From assembly GCA_009760855.2 (NCBI GenBank), contig WPIO01000014.1, positions 1,507,501 to 1,545,000 of the forward strand: a stretch of 37,500 bases of DNA. Reading direction: 5' to 3'. This document shows, piece after piece, positions 22,705 through 32,838 of the stretch. The notes below the pieces were generated by a model that was not told the origin of the DNA, ran no database searches, and saw only the letters and a program-made list of their open reading frames with translations. The position numbers and the translations under genes are program-made. Position 1 is the stretch's first letter, and every line of letters begins with the position of its first letter. Source of the DNA: Cristatella mucedo (taxonomy: Eukaryota; Bryozoa; Phylactolaemata; Cristatellidae).

Positions 22705-22792
22705 TCCACGAACGCGCGGCGAGCGACGAGCCGCAGCCACTGGTAAGAACCCGAACGTCGGAAACTTCTGGTCTTCGGCCGGGGCGAAACGC

Positions 22793-22855
22793 CTCTCTCT
22801 CTGCCTCTCTACCTCTGTCTCTCTCTCTCTGTCTCTTTCTCTTCTCTGACCCTTC
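22793..22855. repeat. (CT)n imperfect tract
   Basis: CTCTCTCTCTGCCTCTCTACCTCTGTCTCTCTCTCTCTG. On the minus strand it lies downstream of exon 2 of the IGFBP-domain gene. Confidence 0.9.
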
Positions 22856-22902
22856 TGCTTAGTGCGTTCGACGGGCTCTCGCGTCGCGCGCGTCGCACTC
22901 AC

Positions 22903-23131
22903 GAGGATTGCCGCTGCCGTCGTCGTCGGCGTCGCCGTCTTTCGCGCCTGGCACGGGAAGCGGTCTCGGGTGCAGTGCTTCCTGCGCACGCAGCTCGCGA
23001 ACCGACGCAAGCAGTCGAAGTCGTCGGGCCTGCACGCGCCGCAGTCGGCGGGCGGCTCGACCCAGGAGCAGGCTTGGCACGACGTGTGCTGGCACTTGCC
23101 GTGACAGTCTCGTTTGACGTCGACAACGTCT
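22903..23131 (-). CDS. Exon 2 of the same gene: unassigned 10-cysteine module
   Basis: Minus-strand exon bounded by a pyrimidine-rich acceptor (GCCTCTCGCTTTCAG, intron end 23132) and a strong donor (CTC|GTGAGT at 22902-22897). The first base completes the codon split at the end of exon 1 (CG+A = Arg180), after which 76 codons run to the donor without a stop. The encoded segment starts DVVDVKRDCHGKC and carries ten cysteines spaced C-x3-C-x4-C-x2-C-x8-C-x2-C-x6-C-x6-C-x5-C-x6-C (residues 189-240), then a Thr/Ala-rich tail (TATPTTTAAAIL). I do not recognise the spacing as VWC, Kazal, thyroglobulin type-1, EGF or the endocan tail, which are the usual partners of IGFBP domains. The exon ends in phase 0, so at least one more coding exon is expected further left. 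One possibility is an acceptor TTCTTACCAG near 22742 followed by about 38 codons to a stop, but that is weak. Support rests on the Cys density, both splice sites and the frame match. Confidence 0.68.
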
Positions 23132-25332
23132 CTGAAAGCGAGAGGCGCGCCGTCGCGGCTCGGTCACCACTCGCAAGCGCCGAGCGGGCGGCAAGAGTTC
23201 ACTGTTGCCGATCGCAGCGGCGACCCGAGGGGGCGGGTGGTGCCACGCTGCAGCCGCGAGCCGACTGCCTCGAGGTGCGCTCGGCATCCGAAGCCTTGCT
23301 CAGAGCGGCGATGAGCAAGGCGTCGGGAGGACGGATTGGACGGAGGGCTCACGAGCCACCGCCGCCGCCCCCCCTGCGGGCCGCCGCAGCGGGCTGCGGC
23401 TCTTGGCGGCTGCGGTGGCTCTGCCGAGCGAGACCCTTGTCCTCGCTGCTGCTGAGCGCGACGCGAGCTCCGGTTCCCGGCATTCTTCCGCGAGCGCCGA
23501 CCGCAAGCTCGTTTCGCTGCCCATGAATGCCACCACCAGCGAGGCCGTGGATCGGCGTCGGCGGCGGGCGGTCTTTCCGAGCGAAGCCGCAGCGCTCGCC
23601 GAGGCGCCCGCGTGCGCAAGCTGAGCCGCTCCACGGTCGCGACCAGCGGACGAAGTCGGTCGGTCGACCAACGATCGCAGGCAGGCATTCGCGAGTCACG
23701 TGGCCTCTACCCCCGTCGACCACGACGCTGGCTGGCGTCGAAGCATTCGCCGGGTCCTGCGCTTTCGCGTCGCCTGCTGCAGAACCACATCTGACGACGC
23801 CTCTTGAACGAGCTTCCCCGGACGGACGGTGCAGATGGAAACACTGGTGCAGATGAATTGGGGGGTGGGTGGGGGCAAGTGGAATGCCGCGATCTCGGCG
23901 CCGATAGCAGCGGGGAGAGGGGGAGGGAGGAAGTTTTGAGGACAGACGACGACAGGCGATCCTCGTTGGTGACAGAACTCGCACCGCAACGTCGACGGGC
24001 CAAAGACTGCTATACAAGCGCAGCTGCGGTAGCCGAATTTATTCATGCACACACAGCCCGAAGGCGTCTGTATATACGAAGCCGGCGGCGTTCTTAATTG
24101 ACGGTGCGTCCGCAGGTAAGTGGGGGAATTCGGTCGGGAGGCGGCGGTGGCGGTAGCGGTGGGAAATGTCGCCGTTGGCCGGCCTGTGCTGGGCCTCGGC
24201 TTCTTCTAGCCGCGGCCCAGCGAGCGGAACGTCCTGCGGACCAACCGCAGGACCGAAATCGCCGTAATTGACCGGGTTAACGAAGCCCTCGAGCGGTGGC
24301 GTGCGGCTGCCGCAACTGCGGTGGTGGTTGCGTGCGCCCCCGTCGCACCGGCCCTTCTCCGCCTTCCGCCGTGCAGACGACCGCCCGCGAGACACCGAAG
24401 AGCGCCTTAGCTGCGGCGAGTCGCACGGCAGCCGCCGACGAAGCGGAAGCGTCGCCAAGCGAGAGCCTCGGCGTCCGAGAGACAGGGTGCTTGCGACCGA
24501 CAACGCTTTGAATTTTAAATGCGGGCGATCCCGGTACGCCCCAGACATTGCTCGTCCCTTGTCAGTCGCCGCCGACTCGCTCCGCCCGCCCGCAAGCGAG
24601 GCCGAGGCTGGCCGGCGGAGCGAGCGAGCGCTGGGCAGAGCGAGCGGGTCTCGAGGCAGCAGCGTAGGCAGAACGCCTCGCGGGGCGGGGGCTGAAGGCC
24701 GGCGGGGCGGAATGCGTCGCTCGAGAGAACCGCTCGTGCGACAGCGAGCGTACTCACACTGCCGAGCATATCGCTCTCGGTCGCCTCTCGCAGAGCTCGG
24801 GCGTACACTTGGGCTCGCAAGTGGATGGCCGCTGCACGCCCATCCGCTCGCCGGTGGATTTGACGTCATGCAGCAAGCCGGCGGGCACGCTGCTGTCCAT
24901 CATCGCATCACGAACTAAACGAAGCGAGGGGGAAGGCATTATTTAGGGTAACCGGTCTGTTCTCTGTCCATCTGCTCGCCTTCCAGCGGATAGCGCTTGG
25001 GGTAGATACATGTATAAATTGAGATAGATATATAGAGAGAAAGATAGATTAGACAGACAGTCAGACAGACAGACAGGCAGGCAGGCAGGCAAACCAGACT
25101 GACAGAAACAGCTCAAGAAGAAAACCTGAGCCCTCGCCTGCCCACGAGTAAAATACAGGGAAATGGCAAGCGCATTTCCCCTCTCGTTGCCCCGAGCACT
25201 GTCCGGCGAATGCTGGCGCGATGTCGGGGCCGCCTAGGACGGCAGACGACATCCACACCGTAGCCGCTCTGTCCAACGAGTTTGATTTTTCGACGGCCAT
25301 GGCAACGCCGGTCGTGACTCTCGCGAGCTTAC
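23132..25332 (-). other. Predicted intron between the two IGFBP-gene exons
   Basis: The 2,201-bp GT...AG interval joins exon 1 (phase 2) to exon 2. It is GC-rich and CpG-dense, which opens long frames on both strands (for example 24039-24869 minus) without splice-site or family support. A perfect donor consensus CAG|GTAAGT lies at 24111-24119 on the plus strand, downstream of stop codons in all useful frames, so it could only close a non-coding exon of an overlapping transcript. A (GATA)/(GACA)/(GGCA) array lies at 25017-25092. Confidence 0.6.
25017..25092. repeat. (GATA)/(GACA)/(GGCA) tetranucleotide array
   Basis: ATAGATATATAGAGAG, then GACAGACAGTCAGACAGACAGACAGG and GCAGGCAGGCAGGCA. Progressive replacement of one 4-mer by another, within the predicted intron. 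Confidence 0.93.
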
Positions 25333-25871
25333 CGGCTCGAGCGCAGGCCGCCCGGCCGCCGCCGGCGCGAGCGCATGTACTCACTGCGCCGGCACTTGCC
25401 CTCCGGGATGCCGTTCCGACCGTGGTCGAGGCCGCTGGGCAGCATTAGCAGCAGGCCAGCAGCAGAGGCGGCGGCGGCGGCAGCAGGACCGCAGTAGAGG
25501 CCGGCGTCGCACTTGCCCAGGTAGTGCCAGTCGCCGCCGCACAGCTCGCCCTCGACTTTGGCGCACTCGTGGCAGCAGCCGCAGATGCCCGTCGTCGTAC
25601 CGCCGCGGCACTTGAGCTTGCTCGCCCGCCTCGGCACGCAGTGCATCAGCTCGCACGGCTGACACTTGAGCACCGGTGTGTGCGGCGGCGGCGGCGAACT
25701 CTTTGCCGTCGACGCAACCAGGACGAAGGCGTTGGAGCTGTTGGCGCCTCGCTGCTGCGGACCCGCCGCCTGCGCGCCGCCGCCGCCGGGTCCGCCGAGG
25801 AGGCAGGCCGCCAGCAGGACGGCGGCCGCGCGTGCGAATCGCGTGCACTTTGACGACGGCGGCGGTGACAT
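25333..25871 (-). CDS. Exon 1 of a secreted IGFBP-domain protein (signal peptide plus 12-Cys IGFBP N-terminal domain)
   Basis: Read on the minus strand from the ATG at 25871-25869 (G at -3) to the donor CCG|GTAAGC (last exon base 25333), 179 codons plus 2 nt. Residues 13-27 are a hydrophobic signal core (AAAVLLAACLLGG), with plausible cleavage near residue 35. N44-S-S is a glycosylation sequon. Residues 70-160 carry twelve cysteines spaced C-x2-C-x4-C-x9-C-x8-C-x-CC-x2-C-x7-C-x9-C-x5-C, then a last Cys at 160. This includes CGCCHEC and the AKVEGELCGG stretch typical of the IGFBP N-terminal domain (IGFBPs, IGFBP7, CRIM1, arthropod single-domain IGFBP-like proteins). In known IGFBP genes exon 1 also ends shortly after the twelfth cysteine. 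An Ala/Leu-rich insert (residues 130-144) separates Cys127 from Cys160. A basic run MRSRRRRPGGLRSSR follows. An earlier donor, GCA|GTGAGT (exon end 25385), is also possible. The domain call is firm. The ligand (insulin-like peptide) is inferred from the family only, and there is no C-terminal thyroglobulin domain here. Confidence 0.85.
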
Positions 25872-26172
25872 CTCGCCCGCCGCGCCGTCCCGAACTTTCG
25901 TCACGAGCCAATCGCGCTGGCACGGCCCTCGCTTCGGCCGCGGCCCCGCTGCTGCCTACGGGCCGCTATTGGCGACGGACGCGAGAGTAGGGGCGGCGAT
26001 GGAGCGGGGTCGGTCGTCTCGCTGCACGTGTAGTCACCTATGCTGAGCCTCTCCGAGCAACCATGTGGAGCACTCGCTGTGCCCGGCGTCCAATCGCCGG
26101 TCCGTGCAGCAGCGATCGCCTGGCAGAAAGGACGCGAGCGACCGACTAGGATTAGGCCGCCCGAGGCAGCCC

Positions 26173-26178
26173 ATTATA
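26173..26178 (-). promoter_or_regulatory. TATA-like box upstream of the IGFBP-domain gene
   Basis: The minus strand reads GGTATAATGG in otherwise GC-rich DNA about 300 bp upstream of the ATG at 25871. A CCAAT pentamer on the minus strand at 26295-26291 is about 115 bp further upstream. Spacing fits a start near 26145 and a 5' UTR of about 270 nt. This is motif matching only. Confidence 0.28.
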
Positions 26179-26599
26179 CCCGCACGGGCTGGTCTATTTA
26201 GAGTGGACGAGGGGTGTGCGCGGCCCAATTAAAGCAGGGCGGTGCTGAAAACGGGTCTGCCGGCTCAGGTAGGGGTCGTGTCTAAAGCTAATTGGTAGTT
26301 GTAAGGGCAAGATTGTTTACTTTATGCGCAGAGCATTTCATAACTCCCGTAGTCAGAGGTTATGATCTCCGATCTCACCACAAAGTAGACCGATCCACTG
26401 TATACGTTCAAACTGGTCCCAGTTGCCCAGGAGCGGGGGAGGGAGAGGGTGTGCGAGACTCGCAGAGATAGGAACCCGCATACACACCTTCGAGTTAGTA
26501 CGCGAGGCGGTCTAACCAGGGTACATCAGCGTACCCACGCTAAAGGATTTCTTTTCGTACGAGCGCCTTTTCGTTATCGACGCCTGTGTGGTTCTCGCT

Positions 26600-26702
26600 T
26601 TACTTCTCAAGCTTCGATCGTGCTTCCTCTTCGGCTAGTGTAAAGCGCCTAGATAGAGATTGAGGTCTTTGAGGGTGATACGTCAAATGCATTATCATTA
26701 TT
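26600..26702 (+). mobile_element. LINE 3'-end fragment
   Basis: TCGTGCTTCCTCTTCGGC...GTAAAGCGCCTAGATAGAGATTGAGG...AAATGCATTATCATTATT is nearly the same as the 3' end at 16832-16935. Only the terminal 100 bp are recognisable. Confidence 0.6.
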
Positions 26703-27123
26703 CCCAGTAAGCTAGAGAGCCGGTGGCGTTCGCAAGCCGCAAGCGGCTTCGCTCGGCGACGGCCGGCGCGGCCGACAACTTGCCGAAAGTTTGCCGCTCG
26801 CGTTCGAAGGCCGCCAAGGCAATGTTTGCGAGCCTATTTAAAGTAGCTAATTAGACTCCCGATGCACAGTCGTTTACGACTTAAGGAGCTGTCAGTGCGG
26901 TCAAGTGGCTTGCCGCAGGCACGACGGTGCCCGGCACGATCGCGCCTCACTGTCACAGCGCCGTCGGGGGCGACGGACCGACCGCAGCGCCGTCGGGTCG
27001 GTCGGTCGGCGAAGCGCCGCCGCCTTCCCTTCCGGCGCCCGTCCTCCGTCCGCCTTCCGAGCCCCGCGGGAGAGGGGCCGGCAGAAAGAGGCGCCCGCAG
27101 CACGAGGCGCTCTCTCGCCCCGT

Positions 27124-27268
27124 TGCCGCCGCCGAAGCTGAGGGGGCGCTCTCTCGCCGTTGCCGCCGCCGAAGCGAAGGGGGCACTCCGAGCGCTGCCG
27201 CCGCCGAAGCGAAGGGGGCACTCCCAGCGCTGCCGCCGCCGAAGCGAAGGGGGCACTCCGAGCGCCGT
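27124..27268. repeat. GC-rich minisatellite, unit 35-37 bp, four copies
   Basis: TGCCGCCGCCGAAG starts units at 27124, 27161, 27196 and 27231, so spacing is 37, 35 and 35 bp. Each unit continues with CGAAGGGGGCACTCCGAGCGC or close variants. All frames are open, so the same peptides recur out of phase. The unit length is not a multiple of three, which argues against a protein repeat. Confidence 0.95.
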
Positions 27269-27829
27269 CGTCGCCAGAGACGCCTTGCTTGGACCTAGAG
27301 AGCCGAGGGAGGCGGGGGCGGGCAAAGCTAACTAGCCGAAATTCCTCTGCCGGCGTCGTCTCCCGCCGGTCCCCGCGGCGATTGCTGTAAATACAGCTGC
27401 CTCGCCTGCAGAAAGCTAATGCTAGCTATTCCGACACAAGCGGCGGTCGCATTTCAAAAGGCTGCCGAAACAGTCTCGGTCGCGACGAGTAGAATGCCCG
27501 TCGCAATGCCAGCCGCTCGGGACCTGCGGCGGCGCTGCGGCACGCAAGCGGGCGGGTGGGTGGACGGTGCCAGGCGACGCTCGTCCGGCTGCGGCCTTCC
27601 AGGCCCGCCCCCGTCCGACGAGCCGATCGGAGGACGGAAGCGGACGCAGAAGCGCTTGGCGGCAGGAACGGCGATAAAAGCCGACGCCAGCAGCGTGGTC
27701 GACGATCGCGGGCCGAGCCACTCCCGTCGAACGGCGAATCGTGCAGCGGCGAGGACAAGCTCTAACGCCCCCCCTGGCGCTGCGTGGCGGCGGAGAGGTA
27801 GCAGTGGCGGCGGAGGCTGGGTTAGTTGC

Positions 27830-28035
27830 CCAAGTTCTCTTGGTCTAATGTTGCGTTCTTGAGTAGTGGCTCGACAGCAGCCTTTTTGAAAGGTGGTGTA
27901 ATGTGACCTGAAGCTAATGACACATTTATGATAGTTACATATGGCAGCAGCAGATATATGCGTCGTAGAAGCAGGATAATGGGAATAGGGTCTAGAGAAC
28001 TAGTCTTCTTTGTTTGGTATTTGAACAATTAGTGC
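27830..28035 (-). mobile_element. Reverse-transcriptase fragment of an L2-like LINE
   Basis: The minus-strand frame from about 28028 to 27822 reads through SSLDPIPI, INVSLASGHITPPFKKAAVE and PLLKNATLDQENLGN before a stop. This matches the pre-palm RT block of the family (SLDPIP, II..SL..G..P..FK.A.V.PLLKKP.LD...L.NYRP). It is an AT-richer island inside GC-rich DNA, as expected of an inserted fragment. Confidence 0.72.
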
Positions 28036-28686
28036 AGATGGCAAACCAAGCCACGGCGTGAAACAGCAGTCGTGGAATGAAAATCGACTTGGATTTGCAC
28101 AGCAAAGGAAGCCGAGTTGTTTCAGGTTGACGAGGCAGAGGGATAGAGTGCTCCGCCTTCTGACCGGCGCTGGGGTGGATGAATTTGCGAACTTTTTTAA
28201 GCGCAAAAGTCCGCTCGGACACACGTTCGGAGCCGCCTCAGCTACGCACGCACGTGGTGCTAGAAGCGGCGCTAGAAATTTCCGCGGGTATTCAAAAAGC
28301 CCCGGAAGTCGCGTCACAGCTAATTTTGGCGCCAGTGCACGCGGGCGCCTGCCCGACGCCTTATCCCCTGTCGCGTCGAGTCGCCGCCGACGTTACGCCG
28401 TATGGCGAAGTCCGAGGGGCGAGGCAGTCCTGCGCCGAGGACGCCGCTCGGTCGGCGCCCGCGGTGCACTAGACGACAGACAGCATACGCCGACGGGGGC
28501 GGCGCACTAGAACGGTGGCACCGGCCGAGGAGCGGGAAGCTTGAGACGGAGAGGCCTCGCTCGAAATCTCGCGCGAACAAGCCGCATGACCGGCGTGCGT
28601 CGTCGTGTGCGTGCTCCTCGAGCCCCGCCACGCGCTCCTCGAACGCCTCCAACTCTTTCCTGCCGCCTGATGCCGCTTTCACTCAC

Positions 28687-28817
28687 GCACGCACGCTGGG
28701 CTGGGCCTCGCGGCGGCGGATGGTGGACTGGAAGCTGAGCGCCAAGAGCCGCGACAGTGCAGGCGCGACATCGCTCGTCTCGCTCTCCGAACGCGCCACT
28801 TGACGCCGGACTTGCAT
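28687..28817 (-). CDS. Weak candidate coding exon next to the giant (GA)n array
   Basis: On the minus strand ATG at 28817 opens a G/C-ending frame (43 codons plus 2 nt) to a donor GC|GTGAGTG. It includes LSRLLALSFQSTIRRRE. The ATG context is weak (C at -3). After the TGA within the donor the same frame stays open for another 110 codons, with an acidic helix-like segment KELEAFEERVAGLEEHA. This may simply reflect GC-rich composition. Confidence 0.15.
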
Positions 28818-28995
28818 ACGCTCGCTTCGTGCAACGAGCACACGCGCTGGCTGCTAGCAAGCGACCTCGAGCGGAGGACGGCGTCCGACTTCCGACGGAG
28901 AGATTGCAACGCATCCGCTCGTCGTGCTGCCCGCAAGAGCCTCGCTCGTGACGCCGAATTTAAGGCGAACGCCCGCCTCGATCGCACTCGCGTGC

Positions 28996-30101
<1,106 letters not shown>

Positions 30102-30256
30102 CTGGATAGCCCCCTAAGAGAACTGTTATCTCTATTCAGGCGCTTCGCATACGCCTCGGAGCTCGAGCCCACGACTTCGGTCATAGAATACATTCTCATC
30201 TTGACCCCTCGGTCGTTAAAGGCGAGCACCTCGACCGGTGGGCCAAACCAGCATTC
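30102..30256 (-). mobile_element. tRNA-derived SINE, family B (left arm of an inverted pair)
   Basis: Minus strand: TGGTTTGGCCCACCGGTCGAGGTGCTCGCC head, GTCGTGGGCTCGAGCTCCGAGGC around the B box, then the tail GAAGCGCCTGAATAGAGATAACAGTTCTC. It pairs with the plus copy at 30356. Confidence 0.78.
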
Positions 30257-30355
30257 GCAGTAATAAGACGCGACTGTTTGAATTGTGTCCCTGTTTTCGA
30301 GGCTTGCGCCGTTCAACTGGTGACCTTGACCGAGCGACGAACGGTTTCGCCGAGC

Positions 30356-30500
30356 TGGTTTGGTCCAGCGGTTAAGGTGCTCGCCTCGACCAAGGTCTGG
30401 CTGAGGTCGTGGGCTCGAGCCCCGAGGCATACGTGAAGCGCCTGAATAGAGATGGAGTTCTCTTGGGGCGCCATATAAATGAATTATATTTATATTTATA
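30356..30500 (+). mobile_element. tRNA-derived SINE, family B (right arm of an inverted pair)
   Basis: Perfect A box TGGTCCAGCGG (30361), B-box region GTGGGCTCGAGCCCC, then GAAGCGCCTGAATAGAGATGG...GGCGCCATATAAATG with a TTATATTTATATTTATA tail. The 3' part equals the local LINE 3' end. Confidence 0.82.
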
Positions 30501-31039
30501 GTTGCAGCGCCGAGGCCAGTCGAGGCTCGCCCGGTCGCCGAGAGCGTCTGTCTCAGCTCGTCGAGCACCGCGTATTTCATCGACCCGCACGGCGTCTCGC
30601 AGTGCCGTGCGGGTTTTCCGTGATTGAAAGGGTGCGGTTTTCTCGCGCCGAGTCTTTCTCCTTCCTCTCGGCTGGCCGAGCGGAAGAAGCAAGGACGAAA
30701 GCTTCGGGGCCGCGCACCGACGCAGGCCTCAGGCCATTAATGAGACCTCATATCTATGAAGAGGGGCATTCCTTGCCATTAGCGTAACCAGAAGGGGCGC
30801 CGAAACCGGTCTAGCCCGGTCATGTGACCCTCTCTCTGGCGTGGCGCAGGTGCTAGATGAAAAATAAATCGAAAGAAAAACCCATCTCATTCTGCTTCAG
30901 GTACAATACGCACGGTAGAAATGTCTATACACGTATACATTATGCAATGCAGACATATACCTGCCCGTGCGGATATTAAGAAGGAATACAATATCTGGGT
31001 CTCACAGTCTGCCTCATGGCATTTGATGATTATTGTGGG
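30501..31039. other. No gene seen
   Basis: GC-rich to about 30.75 kb, then AT-rich. No supported exon. Confidence 0.45.
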
Positions 31040-31349
31040 TCATACCAATTCATTTTAGCTAAGTCAAAGTCAATGTTTAATAGAAAAGCCGCGGAGTCGC
31101 AGGTCCATAACCCAAACGTGTTAATGCTCACTGTCGACCACCTTCCTAACCGCTCACAAGCAAGCGTACTTATTGCCCAGCGATTTTCAGGGAAACTTGG
31201 CAGAGCGTATTTCCAAATTCTTCGTGGGTAAACTAGAATGGATTCGGACTCCACGCCATCAACTTTCTTCCTCACCTACTTCGTGCCCGCCTCCATTGTT
31301 GAACTCGTCTCTAAAAGTGCCTCTTTGGCTAAAAGACAACTGAGAAATA

Positions 31350-31404
31350 CCTCATTTGTAAAGCACCCTGTGAGAACTTAATCTCTGTCCAGGTAATTTT
31401 CATA
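31350..31404 (-). mobile_element. SINE/LINE tail fragment
   Basis: TAAAGCACCCTGTGAGAACTTAATCTCTGTCCAGG is the minus-strand version of the common tail (CCTGaacAGAGATTAAGTTCTC...). No head is recognisable. Confidence 0.5.
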
Positions 31405-31626
31405 TGATGTACAAGTCCTCTTGACCATGCCACAACAGGTCTCCTTATGAGGCGCCTCGCAGGCCACATAAAGCAAACCACAGCAAATACCGTAAATACT
31501 TCCGTTAATACTGGTGACGTCCCTTCCGTTCTAAAAACAGTGGTTGTCAGACAAGTTCTTAGAAAGTCTGCCCCAAATCGGGAGTATGTAAGTAACTTTC
31601 GTCCAACCTCCGTATGCCATTCTCAC

Positions 31627-31757
31627 TAATGACCAATGGGTAAAGGTGCTCGCCTTTGTCGCGGAGGTCGTGAGCTCGTGTCCTGAAGCGTAAGTGAAGC
31701 GCCTGGTTAGAGACTAAGTTTGTTTTCTCTGGGTGCTATACACGCGAATCATATCAC
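31627..31757 (+). mobile_element. tRNA-derived SINE, family B, nested in a LINE
   Basis: Plus strand: AATGACCAATGGGTAAAGGTGCTCGCC, GAGGTCGTGAGCTCG, then GAAGCGCCTGGTTAGAGACTAAGTTT and GGGTGCTATACACGCG. It lies between the LINE RT blocks FRPTSV and AAFDTLDH. Imperfect flanks CATTCTCACT / CATATCACT could be the target duplication. Confidence 0.7.
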
Positions 31758-32776
31758 TGGCACTTTTGCCGTTGGTGTCTCAACAGGGAAACAATTACGA
31801 TGCAGCAGTTCATCATATTTTCCCTGAAAGTTCCAATCGGGATTTAGAGCTTACTACTCCAGAGTAACAGTCCTGCTTTTAGTTTACAACGACCTCCTAA
31901 ACAATGAATGCCGATAGGGGTAGGATCTCCGGGCAGCATTTGATACGCTTGACCATCTGATCTTTCTCGAGTTCCTCTCAGAACACCTAGGTATCACTGC
32001 AACTCGGCGAGAGATGTCGAGATTGCAGACATAAATAAAAGTAGGTCGGTCGGGAAGCACCGGACGGTACGGAGTACTTTCTCCCTGTGGCCCATGCCAT
32101 CGCAAAACATAAATATGGCTTTCATTTCTTCGCCGATGAAGCTCAGCGAGCTACATGCAATTCTATCCTTCAAAGTCACGCCCTGCATCCGACTCACTTA
32201 ATTCTCTTGCAGCCTGCATTGACGACGTTCACGCACTGGCACGGCCGCTGACTCCCTGCATTTTAACGATGCTGCTAGAAAGACCAATCGAATAGTCTCG
32301 GGGAAATCCTGGGATCGCCCTAACGTTCTAAGACCTCACCCTCAACATTAGTCTACTAGCCACAATCCAGTGACGTCTACCCCGTAATTTGGTCTAGCTA
32401 TTCGAAACTGACTTGTCGTTTGATGAGCAATTTGTATTCACTGTCGAGTCGGCCTCCTTTCTATCAAGAAACAACCCTAAAATTTGGCTCAATTTCGAAA
32501 AGAGAGTGACAACCAAACTGGCTTACGCATTTGTGACGTCAAGTTTAGATTCGTGCAATTCTGTTTAAATCATCACTCCTAACCTGTGCCCCTAAATAGT
32601 CTACATTCAGTGCAAACCTGAGTAGCCTCCCAGGTCTGTTGCCAACGGCATAGCTTTCGCAAAAAACACTTCCGTCTGAGCTTCACTGGCTCCCAATCTA
32701 GCATCGAATCAACTTCAAGATTCTCTCTGGCTTGCTGGTCGCTTCACTCGTCGGAACCAGTCTTCCTTAACAGAAC

Positions 32777-32838
32777 CTACCTGCTCCTCCACCGTACTCT
32801 CGTACTTCTACCTGCTCCTCCACCGTGCTTTCGCACTA
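32777..32838. repeat. 31-bp tandem duplication in a LINE remnant
   Basis: CTACCTGCTCCTCCACCGT starts at 32777 and again at 32808, followed by ACTCTCGTACTT / GCTTTCGCACTA. Confidence 0.85.

Noticed and set aside
23164-24017. Several overlapping 100-220 codon frames on both strands
   Set aside because: Four or more frames are open over the same GC-rich DNA, none with cysteine patterns, motifs or matching splice phases.
24039-24869. 276-codon minus frame
   Set aside because: It lies within the predicted intron. It is Arg/Pro/Ala/Ser-rich as expected from GC-rich DNA, overlaps equally long plus frames, and has no domain motif or suitable splice pair.
27124-27268. CRISPR-like array
   Set aside because: The units are contiguous with no unique spacers, in a eukaryotic context. 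It is a minisatellite.
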